Of a DNA stretch of 64,000 nucleotides, positions 1 through 13,800 are shown in pieces. The translations under genes were made by a program, and so were the position numbers. The stretch spans positions 8,340,231 to 8,404,230 of the forward strand of contig NC_134033.1 of the NCBI RefSeq assembly GCF_964204645.1. Reading direction: 5' to 3'. Position 1 is the first letter of the stretch; each line of letters starts with the position of its first letter. The notes beneath the pieces are model-generated. The model saw only the letters and a program-made list of their open reading frames with translations. It was not told the origin of the DNA and did no database searches. The stretch is from Tubulanus polymorphus. Taxonomy: Eukaryota > Nemertea > Palaeonemertea > Tubulaniformes > Tubulanidae.

Positions 1-3000
1 TTAGATCGAGTTTGAATCTATCCACCTAGCTTTATAGATAAGAAAACATTTTGCAAATTGAATCTTTCATACCACCGCTAACAGAGTTAAAAAAAAAAAA
101 AAGAGAATGAGCTCTGAAAAATTCCACACAGTTTTTAATAGGAAGTGAGTACTTTGGGCAATCTCTCTCTTGAAAAGGATTATAATAATTGTCTACAGAA
201 ACCTGATATGATAAAAATTCATCTCTTTAAATGTCATAGACAGGGAAGTTTTGGGAAGTAAAGTACACAAGGCACCATCTGATAAACTTAACCGCCTACG
301 CAAGCAGTTGAAATCGGATCAGCTGATGTCTTTAAAAAAAAGCAATTTTTGGTTTCTAGAATTTTTTCATATCAGCGGTCCAAAACATAGGCTCTGATTC
401 AGCTTATCTTTTATCTTCAACATTTTGTGCAGCAAGTCAAACTAATTCAAATGTGTTTCACTCCATTGGCCACCAGAATGTTAAACCCTATTGGACACAT
501 CCTACAGGATTATCAGAAGTGATCTCGAATTCTGAGCAAAATGTATCCAAAAATGTTGATTTCAGAACTGGATTCATATGTAGTTGATGTCTATCTTACA
601 TTTGTGTATTGTGTTCAAATCCTAAGGAAACCTGTTTCATGCATCAGTGGCATATAAAACACACAGGTAGGATTGGGCAGTTCAATGAGGTATGATAAGA
701 AGGGCAGATCCAGGCAGCTATGGTATTAGAATCAGTTTCCCTGATACTGGCAATTGCCAAGACAGTTCACTAAGTCACTCAGTTTGAACCTTTGAAAAGT
801 GGTCTAATTCCAAGTAAAGGTCACTCAAATTTGTGGTGATTGATTTGGCCAGTGTATTTCATTACATTATGAAGCTTCATGCGATCTATTAAGATCTTGT
901 CTAATTCTTGCTTGTGTAAAAATAAGGCACTGATTGCGTATCCATTGCAACCGACTGATCTCTAACCCATGCTTTATTGATTAATTATTCAAGGATGCTG
1001 TTCGCAGATCCTCCCTTAGGTTAAATACATCACTTTCACATCCAGATGGGGTAGGTGGGCAGGTGAAGTGAAGAAGCTATTTTAACATAGCATCTTAACT
1101 CAGATCTATAAGGTCATTGAACCAAGGTGTTGCTTAGGCACACATAAGTGATAAAAATTTTAGCAGTATATGAATGAATGAATGAATAATGTTTATTTCG
1201 TCAAAGTGTTTACACTTGTATGACAATAATAATAACCTGAACAAAATCATAAATACAGATGGCGTTACGTTTTCACAATACCATATCTTAATTGATATAG
1301 ATAAGTAATTATCTAAATCATTTAATTAGTGTCACTTAGTAGAGATCTTCTGTGTCTGAACATCCCTAACAAATATTTTCCAATATTAGTTAATCTGCCG
1401 ATTGACTGCGAGCACAGAAGCTCTACAAATTTGAAGATATTTGGATTACGAGTGTATTATCTTGGTAAAAGGTCTCTTCTAAGTGAAATATACGCTTGGC
1501 AGGAAAGGAGAACATGAAAATCGTCTTCAACAGCACTACGACATATTGTACAGATATGGTTTTCTCTAGGAGTTACCGCTCTGGTCCACCTGCCGCTTTC
1601 AATTGCCAAATTATGGCTACTACATCGAAATTTTGAAATAATATTTGTAATGTTTGTAATATAATATCAAGATATTTTTCGTACTCAAAGTTTTTTTTGA
1701 ATTCTCTGTACAATGAACATTTTTGGCTATTGTTAAGCGCCTCAGACCACGATTGAATATGTAGGTCTTTTAGTCTTTGCTCGACTAATTTAAAAAAAGA
1801 CATTTCGGTTACCAACAGATTGCGCTAGCCAATAGTAACCAAAGCCAAGACTATTTAATAAGTCTCGCAGTTTTGATACCCAATTTGATACGGATAAGTT
1901 AGTTTGAAACTGTGTACAAAGTAGGTCATGTGTTTTACGCACGAGAGAGTTACTATCAGCTTGTAAAATTTTTGTCCAGAATTTGACTGCTGAGATTTTA
2001 GCATATATGTTTGCTGTATATTTTTACTGTCTCATAGTGTAGATCATATGTGCTTTCAATAGGAAACATTTTTTGTTTGATTGTTGTATAGCTTGAAATT
2101 AGACTGGTCCGAAATCTCGTGATATTCCAATTCCATTTCCTCCTCAAACCCCTTGGAATTAGAATGAGAACTTTTTTAATGGGATGTAATGTCACTAGGA
2201 GGCCGCTATTTTGTAGACAGCTGAAATAACCAATGATCACACAAGCCCAGAACAACTGTTCAAACGAGTGCCAAATGGGCCAAGCCTGTTTGACCCGACC
2301 AAAACCATCGGACGAATGTTAGCACGGGACAAATGATTGCATTTCAATTGCAACTGGTAACACCGGAAATGACCCATTTCACTTTGTTTTAGCATTGTCT
2401 AGTATTGAGTGAGCAGTTTGCATGTGAGCGCGCTCTCTAATTAGGCTCATACCTAATTAGGCTCGAGCTTGATCCGTCCAATTTGGCCCGGGCAAAATTT
2501 TCCCCATGTGATCATCGCTACTGGAGTACTGGTAGATGATATCATCTATACGTGCAGATGAATATTACACAGTCTGTTTATGTAGTGGACGATTATTACT
2601 CAACTCCAGCAATATTAGCTTGCAGTTTAGAGTTTAAACATGTCATTGAAACGTTCTGGAGCTCGATCCATAATTGAGGCTACAGAACTAAGATGGTCTT
2701 AAGGCTGGCTTATGTCGACAAGCAACGCGACGCCTACCGACTCCTACCGACGCAACTGAGAGCAACCGCGATCGCAGCCCAGCTTATGTCGACTGCGCTC
2801 CGATTCGCAGCAACTGAGGCCGACTAGCGGGATATGAGCAGTTGCTTCCCTGCTTATGTCGGTTGCGATTACTAGTAACTGCAACGGCTCAAATAGTCAC
2901 GTGATAAGCATTTTGAGAATAAATTTGAGTTATTAGGAAATATATTTCTATTAGAACAAAGCTATTTCTTGAAGACTTGATCTTTCTGATTCTGTTTTGA

Positions 3001-4773
3001 ATACAACGTGCTAGCGACATCATATAAAAATGGCCGCTCACACCATAATTCTACCAATTTCGTTTCTAGATCTTCGGTCTAGTCCTCTGCCGTGCTGAAG
3101 GTTTGGTTTACGTTTTGAACTATACTTGAATTTGAAAGTTTATGACTAATTACAAATGACGCTAACTAGCGGTGATAATTTGTACGATGTATATGCGGTC
3201 TCTCATTGGCTGGAACCCCTGCGCTCAGTTCCGTCGCGTCGCAGATGAGCTTATGTCGGCTGCGATCGAAAGCAACTGTCCGCCTACCGTAGGCCGGAGT
3301 AGAACATGGGCAACTAGCCGGATACGGCTTGCGACGAGTCGGTAGGCGTCGGGTTGCCGTCGCAAACCGGCTTATGTCGAACCGATAGAGCAGCAACTGG
3401 CGGCCTCTCTTAGGCCGCTAGTTGCTGCTAATCGGTGATAAACCCAGTTGCGTCGGTAGGCGTCGCATTGCTTGTTGACATAAACCAGCCTTTAAACTGC
3501 TCTTAAGCCATGACTATGGAACCAATCCCTGTACACTGTTCGTACATTGGGCTTATTTGTGATTGAATTTATGGGCAATTTAGGCTTGGCCTACTTATTG
3601 GTTTTTGGTCAATCACTAGGCAATGCAAAGTATGATTTCTTTTGTCAGCTACTGACGACTACTAAATAATGATGATAAAAATGTGGATCTAGAAATAAAT
3701 TGCAATCCGAATCACTGTTCATAAAACGCCTTGAATATCTCCTAACAGATTTTCTTTACTGACCACTGCCCACCCAAACTCCTCATTCAAAATTTCAGGC
3801 CCGTAGCCAAGGGTAGTGCAACAGATGTACGGAGCCAAGGCCAACATTTTTTCAAACATAAGAAAATAAACTACTGACATGTATTTAAACAAGTTAGAAA
3901 AAAGTGTGCCCCACCAGAACAGCCTCAGAAAGTGATTATCTTTTAAACATTTTATTGTGTAGCTTACAAGAGATAGGAACTTCCCTGAATCACCGAATTG
4001 CCTAAGTGCTGAATTCAGTTGGATTCAGTTCAATTCAGTTTTATTGATGGGACATTTTTAGGGCTGTAGTGAAGGTATTTCTCAGTGCATTTTAAAACAT
4101 GTTGGTGAATTTATCATCCGCAGATTAGAATATGTTATTCTGTTACCTGTTAGGACTAATATTTTATATACATGTATAGATATATTAGTTCATGCGACAG
4201 CCCATGATGGCATAAAAACAATGTATTTAGTGCAGCAGGGAGAATTTTCCCTAAGGTAATTTGTTTTTTTTTAAATCAAGCAGTTGCTTAGAGTGGACTT
4301 ATTACCCAACACAAATGTAGTGTTATCTAACCGTCAATCATTACAAAGTATCTAGATTTGAAATTCGGATCATCCTTCATTCTCAGACTTTGCATTTATT
4401 TGGCTACTATTCAAAAACCGTTCACGTTTTCAGCACTCTCAATATCCATTTTTCACCTAAGTCACAGAAGTCCACTTTTCGTAAAAATGTGCAGAACAGG
4501 CCTGGCTATGGGCTTAAAATACTGTATATGATATCCCTTATTAGCATTGAGAATATAGGCACTTGATTGAATTCATTTTAAAATGTCTCTTTTTGAATTT
4601 CTAGAAATCTCAAAATTGCCAGATTATTTATGAGATAACTTGGTGGGCAGAACTAAAATAAGCTTTTAAGTCTAGTTGTGCACTTAATTTTGGATTTGAA
4701 TTCAACTCACAATATGCCTTTGGGTTGCATCAAATCATTGTATCATTTATATTTTATTTTTTCCTTATTTCAG
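1..4773. other. COL4A1: Intronic or 5' region ahead of the first visible collagen exon
   Basis: No Gly-X-Y exon is recognisable here on either strand, so this is most likely one long intron of the collagen IV gene (its 7S exons would lie further left). Near 1,170 a GAATGAATGAATGAATAATG tract followed by TTTATTTCGTC resembles the reversed 3' end of a non-LTR element. A MITE occupies 2,702-3,491. The rest is ordinary AT-rich non-coding sequence, and the short ORFs in it have no recognisable product. Confidence 0.6.
2702..3491. mobile_element. Harbinger-like MITE with terminal inverted repeats
   Basis: The ends are inverted copies: AGGCTGGCTTATGTCGACAA at the left and, read from the other strand, AGGCTGGTTTATGTCAACAA at the right. 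The similarity runs on for about 40 bp, through a GCGACGCCTACCGAC motif. The element is flanked by TTA on both sides (2,699-2,701 and 3,492-3,494), as expected for PIF/Harbinger target duplications (TWA). It is about 790 bp, non-coding, and richer in CG than its surroundings. A truncated relative lies at 10,869-11,180. Confidence 0.75.
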
Positions 4774-4818
4774 GGTAAAATTGGTGTTCCAGGTTATCCA
4801 GGTGTCAATGGCATTCCT
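4774..4818 (+). CDS. COL4A1: Collagen IV exon a (45 bp)
   Basis: Five Gly-X-Y triplets, [15 protein letters not shown], between a TTATTTCAG acceptor and a GTAAGC donor, phase 0 at both ends. This is the first exon visible in the window; others must precede it. Confidence 0.88.
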
Positions 4819-7800
4819 GTAAGCTTTGACTGAACAGTATTCTGTAAAATCATTGCATAGTTGAATTAGTTTATATTATTCCCTTTTGCATCTATTTTAG
4901 GGTTTGACTGGTCCAACAGGACCACGTGGTACACCTGGAAAAGATGGTTGTAATGGAACAAAGGTAGATATATTTCAACCATGAGTTAGGACCATGTTGT
5001 TGAAATGGGACCTGAATCTGGTTTTGACATGCTTTTTTCCTTAATTAGAAATGAGCTTAAGATTTGACTGATTTTTTTGGGTTTTTATTTACTTATGATC
5101 AAATGTTTTCCACGTTTTTTTTTTTCAAGGGAGATCCAGGTCTGCCTGGTGGAGCTGGTGTATCTGGGCCTCGTGGTGACCCAGGTCCAGTCGGCCCCAA
5201 AGGTTCTAAAGGTGAACCTGCTCTTGCACAACAAGGAACCAAAGGACTAAAGGTAATGAAATATGGAGAATTCTATCCTTTCAGCCTTTTATATTTCGAA
5301 TACAGGTACATAGTAAGGCATGTCATTTTTCACAAATTCCATTTTAAAGAGTTCTTTTTCTTAACCATTAGACTTCATAAAGTCATTGTATACACATATC
5401 TTATTTTACTTCCAGGGTGAATCCGGTCGTGATGGAAGACCAGGGCCCCCGGTAAGTAATTTTTATATCAAACCTTTTATCCAGTTCCATGATTAGGAAT
5501 TTACTCTGAATTAAAGTAAGTTTCATTTTGAATTGCCAGCCAGTCATTAAGTCAAATTAAACTCAAATCTGTGGGACTGGGTGCAACTGAATTACCATAG
5601 ATAAGGTTTAACTTAAGTTACATAGTTTCATTTTGAATCACTTGTAGTTTTTAAGTCAAATTTAAACCCCAAACTGTGGGACAGAGTTAATAATGAATTA
5701 ACATAGGCCTACTGGTACTCACAAGGTTGGATCCAGAGCCAGCTTCTCGTGGTTATTCCTGTAAGAAAGGGCTTTGTGAGATGGCAAGACACCTGTATCA
5801 AAGACGAGTGCCATAGGTGTGGAAACATTTTCATTTTGAAAAATTAGATTAATTATAACAATTTAAGTCATTCTGGCAAGTTTGCACCAAAATGTTTTTG
5901 AAATCCCAAAAAAAAGATAATGATAACCTTTGATGAGGTAGCAAAAAATTGAAAAATTGAAATTTCTAGGGATGCTTAGGAAACCTCAATACCTGCTTCT
6001 TCCACCTCACCAAGAGCTCAATCAGAGTAAGAATCAAATGAATTTTATTCGTAAACTGAAAAAAATATATTTCTTATCACTTTCAGGGTCCTCATGGTAG
6101 AGATGGGCTACTTGGGCCAAAAGGTGATGTTGGACCAGTAGGTCCTCGGGTAAGTTACAGATATCATAGACTCATAGCCTGTGATTTTTAAGGTCAGTTC
6201 TTTCTTCCTAAAAGCGACAAATTTTCCTCCAAACAGGGGCAAAATTAAAGTATGAAAAAATATGCAAATTATCCCCAGATTTTGGTCAATTCTTCAACTA
6301 TGACAATCAAGCAAGCAGTAATGAACTTTATTGCTTGCCAATTGATTTATAATTCAATGAACAATATTCTTACAGATTATGATTACATAATTTTTGCTGA
6401 GCAGATAACCCTTAAATCATATCAGTGAACCTGCTATGATATAAGGGTGTTAGAGGGCTTCTAGGGGGTTTCTATGAACAAATGAACTCCTGGACACAAG
6501 CCTGGTATTTCATAAAATTTCATGAAGTATTTCGTCTCTGTGCTGCCAGCCGGAAAAATTGCACATTTTTTTCTTGATGTCTGTGCTTCCCTTTTGGTTT
6601 TATTGTTGTAGTTATAATCAGCTTTTCCCCACCACAAGAGTCTTCAAGAGAATGGTGGCAGCCGACATAAAAAATAACAGGAAGCTGCCAGCCATCAGCT
6701 GAAATGACGATGTAATATGGGTTGCAGATATTTTTACAAGTGCGAGAGAATTCGAAACATATGTTATCAGTATTTGTAAAGAATTTGGCCTATATACTCT
6801 TTTCAAAATTTAAAAAACATCGGAAATGACATGGTTATAATGCGGGGTCAAACTCAGCTTTATGGAACTTTCAGTTGAATCAATATTGAAAATGTCCAAT
6901 CTGTTTTGCCATTCCAGTGGTATTAGAGCCTAGCCTTGCCTCAATATGCATATAGCCCATACCAGGTCCAAAACCATTTAGCCTGTGCTAGGTCCATAGC
7001 TAAGCTTGTACCGTGTATCGAAACTCATTTGGCCCTTACCTAGTCAGACCTACATATTTAGACCATACCAGATTCACATAATAACCATGTTAATTCAGTT
7101 CAATGACCAATGTCATGCATGTGAATGTCTGTAATTGTTTTCAACAGTACCAAATTGAGTGTTCCGGTATTGATTAGGTTGTAGGTTGACTTTTTCTCAT
7201 ATGATGCCAGCAGTTTTACCCATATTAGACCAATATATGCACGGTCAATTGATAAAGCACTATACACATACTCATCTCTGAAATGTTAGATATTTAGTAT
7301 CTCAAATCTTAAGGATGGTCATCATCTGGTTCAATGTGATGTGTTTTGGTCACTTTCTAATCTATACTCAGACTGAAGTCTATGCCAAACACTTAAGATG
7401 TAACTTTGTATGAAAAAGAACCACAATTCTGACATTAGAAAAGAGGGAAAATTAAAAGTTTTTATATTTTTGCAACATTGCAGCTTAAGGGTTATCATGT
7501 AATTGTTTTTGATTGTTCACATGTATACCTAGCAGGGGCAGTTGCCCCTCCCGTAGAGATTTTGGAAAAGTGCCCGTTTTGCAAGTATTGTTGTTATATC
7601 CAATAGAAATGCCCTTCTTTGGGTTTCTCTGCCCCTCGAATGCTAGCCCAGCTAACAGGGAAACATTCAAGAAACGTCTCAAAAATGTCTCACTTTTGTA
7701 TAGGAAACGTTGTGTTGAAACTTTCTGAAATGTTATTCTGTGAACAATTTTGAACGCTTCAGAAACGATTTCATAAAACATCGAGGAAACATTGAAAACC

Positions 7801-10800
7801 TTGTGGAAATGTTTCAAACATGTTATTCTTCTGTTTTTAGCTCCACTGTGACCAAAGGTCTGTCCGCCTGTCTGTCCGTCTGTCCGTTATTGCATCTGTC
7901 TATCCGTCAACTTTTGCTTCAATTTGCTACTAGTGCTACAGTTCTTTTCTAATCTTGATCAAACTTGGTATGAAGCTAATATGGGCCAAGGGCTAAAAAG
8001 TAATAGACTTTTTTCCCAATTTGACCTTTACGGGCGCTGTACAGGTCACACTTGTAAAATCTTTAAATCGCTACTAGTCCTAAAATTATAATCCGATGTT
8101 GAGGAAACTTTGTATGTAGATACTACGGCCAAAGGCTAAAAAGTTCTAAAGCCGTTTTCCAAATTTGACCTGTAGGGGTGCTATACGCTTGGCGCTTGTA
8201 AAATCTTTAAATCACTACTTGTCCTACAATTATTATCTAATCTTGGTATATAGATACCACAGGCCAAGGGCCAAAATGTTATAGAGCCGTTTTCCAAATT
8301 CGACCTCTAACGGGGTTGTACAGGTCATGCCCAAGATCTTTCAATTGCTATTTGTCGTACAATCATTATCCGATCTTGACGAAACTTGGTATGTAGATAC
8401 TATGGGCCAAGGGCTAAAAGGTTATTGAGCCATTTTCCAGATTTGAACACTAGGGCGTGTTGTGCATGTGGTCCTTGTAAAGTCTTATCATAAAGCAGCG
8501 GAGCTTTAACAGCCAAAAGTCCTCCTGAACCTGTATCGTGGATATCCATTGGACAAAACAATAATCATCACACCTTTATTAATTATTGAAGATGAAATTC
8601 AATGAAACTAGATTCATCACTAGAAAATCAAAATCTACTGATGGATCATCCAACCTCTGCAGGGACTCGAACCTGATGGCATCACTACACTCAGCCACGG
8701 CACGAACCCCTGCATCCGTAGACCGGGTGCGCAGGTACATGCGCAGCTTTCCGAACGAAAACTGGCAGCACCAATCAGATCGTTGTATAATCGTTGAGGC
8801 AAATTTCAAGGAAGAACTATAAATGGGAAAACCCGGGCTCAAATAAAACGGGATTTCTGATTGGCTAAAAATCACATCATCTGAACTGCGCATGTATCTG
8901 CGCACACGGTCGATTATGGCAGGGTTTCGTGCCGTGGCAATCTCGATGCCATCAGGTTCGAATCCCTGCCGGGGGAGGATGCTGATGGATGGACAGATAT
9001 ATTCCTTTGTTGTGCGTTTACTTTATTCCACGAGCCTTCATAGGCATTTTCTTTGCTGCAACTTTCCCCATAGGCCCCATTAATTCTTTTGAAGAACTGG
9101 TCTGAAACAAATAAGGCACACAAAAAAATGAAGCATTTCTACATTAAATTTCGATATTACGTTTAGATCATAAATATCTGTTTCAAATATCAGTAAATAA
9201 TGAATAAATTCTTTCAATCTTACCTATTGACTATATTGACAACTAACAAAGACTTGATCAGGATGGCAATGTTTGCAGTTAGCGCGCACAGGCAGCTCTC
9301 TCAGAGATCCGCGATCAGCTTCAAATCTCACAAATATGAACTTATATAAAGTTTTTTTTCTAACCGAATCTAGCATACATTTTTCCTTTAAATTGTTCAT
9401 TGAAAACTATTTTCAATACCTTGTATACCTGTTTTAATGGGTATTGAATAAGGTTTCGGTATCAGAGTAAGAAAACGTTCCTTAAAGCATTTCATAAAAA
9501 CGTTGCACTGAATGATTTTTGAAAATGTTTCTGAAATGTTGAATTGTTACTATCATTCTTCAAACTCGAAGTGTCCAGTGTATAGTAGTTTAATAATATA
9601 AGAATGCATGAAATTGTAATTGCGATATTTGTAATGATATATATCATATAAACAGAAAACTGTATTTTCAATACGTTTTAAGAATGTTTCTAAAATGTTT
9701 GAAAATAACGGAACCAAGCTGAAACCAAAGTTAAACGTTTCGGGAATGTTTTGTGTTAACTGGGACAGAGGCCTACAGCCCTGTATATTTCTAGAAACTC
9801 ATGAAATTTGTGTAAGGAATATGTGATAGGAATAATGTCTGTGTATTTCAGGGATCTATTGGCCCCCCTGGTTTGAGGGGAATAAAAGGCAGTGTTGGTA
9901 TTGGAATTTGCACAAAAGGTATTAAAGGAGAAAGAGGTCGTCCAGGTCCGGCTGGTGAAAAAGGTATTGGGACTGATAGTCATAGTAGAGTAAATGGTAC
10001 CTTCACCCTGTTGAAAGGTGACAAAGGAGAAGGAGGAATGAAGGTAAGAATGTGTTAAAAGTGGTTTTAAACCCAGGCTCTGAGTTAAAGATCAAACCTG
10101 TCTATAGAACCTGCCTCGTTGTTAGCATTACAAAACTGGTACCGGTATCTAAAACTAGTCTCAGGACTTGAGGTTAAAGTAGCCTATAAAAACAAGCTCC
10201 GGTTTGATCTAATTGTATCTATATGTAGAAATACTTCATAAATTTTTATTGATACAAATTATGTTCTCATATAGGGTATGATTGGTATGAAGGGACGTGA
10301 TGGATTACCGGGTGATGCAGGCTTGCCTGGCCTCCCTGGGGATGTTGGAATGAAAGGTGAAAAAGGTGTCCCAGGACCAGCAGGACCTCGAGTATGTAAC
10401 GACTCACCAAATTTTTCTTGTATATCATGGTGATGTGAAATTGAATGCTTCAAGAGATATCTCTGTCAGCTAAACATTCTTGATTGATACTTCAGGGAAA
10501 AATGGGTTTCCCGGGTCCTGAAGGCCTCACCGGATTTAAAGGAGATCATGGTGAAGATGGAAGACCTGGTTTATCAGGACGCGACGGTTTGAATGGTGAA
10601 CGTGGGTTTAAAGGTGATCCTGGCATGAAAGGAGCTCGTGGTCCTACTGGACCTGCTGGAGTAAGTTTTTAATCAATTATCTATTCATGTTTTCATAGAC
10701 GACACCTAATTAGTGTTTGAGACATCTTGTTTCGATGTGGTTTTTAGCATTGGTTGACATCTATGACATCATATCTGGTACCAATGAAAATCCTTTGTTG

Positions 10801-13800
10801 AAAAAAAGCGGCAACGCTCTCATTGTCATAGTAGATTCAAATTGAAATACTGTTTACATAAAGAATAAAGGCTGGATTATGTCAAAAAGTGATGCGACGC
10901 CTACTGACTCTTACTGACACAGCTGAGAGCAACCGCAATCGCAGCCCAGCTTTTATCAACTGCATTCCAATTCCAAGCAGTTGAGGCTGAAATGCGGGCT
11001 ACGAGATCCCGGTTGCTTCCCTGCTTATGTCAGTTAGTCAGTTACGATTACTAGCAACTGCAAGGGATCAGATGGTCATACGATAAACATTTTGAGAATA
11101 AATTAAAGTTACTTTGAATTATTGGTAAATATGTTTTCAGTTGAAAAGCTATTTCGTTAAGAAATTTATCTTTTTTAAATACAATGTACTGGGTACACAG
11201 CCAAAAATGTCTCAAATGTAATGTTTCTATTAATCCCTACAATGTAGCGTTGCCAGACTTTTGATTTAATGGTTCGAAAGGTTATTTTATCGGATTTTTG
11301 CTTGTAAGTTATGTGGTTGGTGAGAAGGGGTAAAGCAATCGCATAGTGCGCGATACATTCCCACTCATATTAACCTGCATCAGATCGAGAAAGAATTCCT
11401 TTATAATAACGTTTTTCGTGTTACTGACGGCCATGGTGTTGTCAACTAATTGATTTCAGATGACCAATGCGAATCGGCGGGGACACATGTTCAATGGCAG
11501 TAGTTTATTGGCAGAGCAGTGATTGCGTGTGGAAATGTTAATACATCCGCGGCAGTAATGTTGCACCATACATAAATGCAATTCACTGTGTGCATCAGTT
11601 TTAGACCGCTTGTCAGCGAGCTGATCGTCCCTTTATTCCACACCGATGAAATCTTCTAACTATGGCTACCCATACACTGCACAACCTTGGGTGGTCACTT
11701 TTTTATTTTTAAAAAGATTTATTATTCGGCAAATCCGTACAAGCACGTGTCGAACTTTGGCAACCATGTATTAATAATAGGACAATGGACAAAATCAACA
11801 TATTAGCTACCAAACTTGCTATGATCGGATAAAGCTATTGCTTAAACCGTAAATATATCCTATGATGAAACTATTATAAAACCACAGTCAGTAAGTTGAT
11901 GACCCTTATGAATGTCTGTGTGTATGAATTTGTCAGTAAACCGTGTACTGTTAAGTCACATCTCACTGTCTTTGAGATTCGGGCTGTGATAGTAGGTTTA
12001 CATGCCATCCGTGGTGCAGCTTGAGTTCTGAATTATTTATGAAGTGCCTATACGCTATCAATCAGCCCTTAGAACCCACCAGGTAGATAAATTACCCTAC
12101 ACATACTTTTGTTGATAAGCATCGAAACCCAGCAACAAGCTGACCAATCTGGTCAGTTGTTGGCATCAATCCAACTTGCCAAAAAAGACAATATGTATTT
12201 GGGTTGGAAATATGCTGATATTTTGCAGCTGGCCAATAAAAAATTTTCCAGAGTTCAGAGGGTTTAATCTGGAAGGGTGTACAGCACATTCAATACAAAT
12301 ACAATTAGCCTAGGCTAAACGAATCAGCAGAAAAATGAAATTAATTTTCAACATGAATGAAAATCATACATTAAGACAAAAAGTCTTTGGTCCTACCAAC
12401 CACTGTTTGTACATTTGCCGGCAGATGTAGAACATTAACCCCTGAAAACTGTACCAGAGTATTATCTATCCATGTTTCAAGGCCCATTGTCACAATTTGT
12501 ATTGATATGAATATGCTTCAAACTGACTTCATAGGTGCTGTTTATGAAATAAGTTGTGTTTAAACAAAAATGTTGCTGCAATATCGTCGGTTCTATTCTG
12601 ATTGTGGAAAATCTGTTGATGATCTCGAAATTCAATGTCAGAAATTTCCAATTGATTTCAGGGTGGAACAGGTGCTGATGGACCTCAAGGACCACCTGGA
12701 CCTCGAGGTCCACAGGGTATTCCCGGTGAGATGGGTAAACGTGGTGTGACTGGGCGTATTGGTTTGACTGGTCCAAAGGGTTCAGCCGGTGTTGATGGTT
12801 TACCCGGTGTTCCAGGGCGCACTGGTGAAGATGGCCCAAAAGGCCAAAAGGGTGAAAATGGATTCCCTGGTAGGTCATGGCTAAAATCACCTAGGGGTTT
12901 AATTCACAAGCAACATTGAGGGGCTATTGCAGGCTAAAAGCTAGGATCTTTCAAGGGCAGGTCTAAACTTAGCTGAAATGGTTATTTCACGCATGGTTTT
13001 TGACAATAGATTAGGCCTTTTCCTCAAATGTGCCCCTTTTAATGTGTTATGTTAATTTTGTATTGCCGAATTTGAAAAAAAGGCGTTTGGTAAAAATTCA
13101 GGGCATCATGTGAACCTCTCTTTGGGCATGTTTTCTCTCATGGAATATGCTCGTATAGATAAAGAATTTGATACTTTACGTAGATAAGCATTTATTATAG
13201 TTACGTTTCACATATTAACCATCCCTGGGAATGATGTGCCCTATGTCTATGAAACTGCGCCCTATTCTATGTTTCTCTGAAAAAATGCTGTGTTCTAGAG
13301 AACAACAGGGCCTGAAAATGCATGTAGATGTATACATATAGATATGTATATATTTTTCTTAGACAATGGCTTTCAATCATTTTCTTCATTGGACCTATTT
13401 ATTATCATTCTTTAACTACTTTATCAAAATGTTTTTACTGCAGGTATTGCTGGGCGTGACGGACTACGTGGCCTTCCTGGACCAACTGGACCGAAAGGTG
13501 ATCCTGGTTCAAAAGGAGAACCTGGCCTTTCCATCCACGGACCTAAAGGTTTAGATGGCATACCCGGTCAAGATGGTACACCTGGAACGAAGGGTGATAA
13601 AGGTTACGCAGGTCCTCGTGGTTTACCGGGTGATTCACCTGAAGGTCAAATCGGACCACAGGGTCCACCTGGTCCAAAAGGTGACAAAGGAATTTCAGGA
13701 CTCAATGGGCGAGCTGGTATTCCCGGACTTCCTGGTCAGAAAGGTGACCTGGGTGGAGCTTGTACGCGATGTCTGCCTGGATCAAAAGGAGAGAAGGGAA

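Larger units (their letters stand above)
7647..9764. mobile_element. Foldback-type element with CCCAGYTAACA ends
   Basis: The left end reads CCCAGCTAACAGGGAAACAT, and the right end read on the other strand starts CCCAGTTAACACAAAACATT. Both arms (about 7,647-7,830 and 9,470-9,764) are full of GAAACGTT/GAAATGTT words, giving long degenerate inverted arms. The interior holds a separate short-TIR repeat and two inverted SINE units, so this is a nested structure. No transposase was seen. Confidence 0.55.
6150..9851 (+). other. COL4A1: 3.7-kb intron with a nested repeat complex
   Basis: The first 1.4 kb has only a degenerate run of ACCAGGTCC/ATTTAGCC-like words near 6,900-7,080. The right part is occupied by a 2.1-kb foldback element (7,647-9,764), which contains a short-TIR repeat with a tandem array and an inverted pair of SINE-like units. 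There is no coding content apart from chance ORFs. Confidence 0.6.
10661..12661 (+). other. COL4A1: 2.0-kb intron made largely of repeats
   Basis: Holds a truncated copy of the 2.7-kb MITE (10,869-11,180) followed by copy 1 of the dispersed repeat A (about 11,225-12,485). Little unique sequence remains. Confidence 0.6.

Noticed and set aside
1329-1815. Small ORFs on both strands at the left of the window
   Set aside because: Overlapping, short, no collagen or other recognisable content; probably intron or old retroposon sequence.
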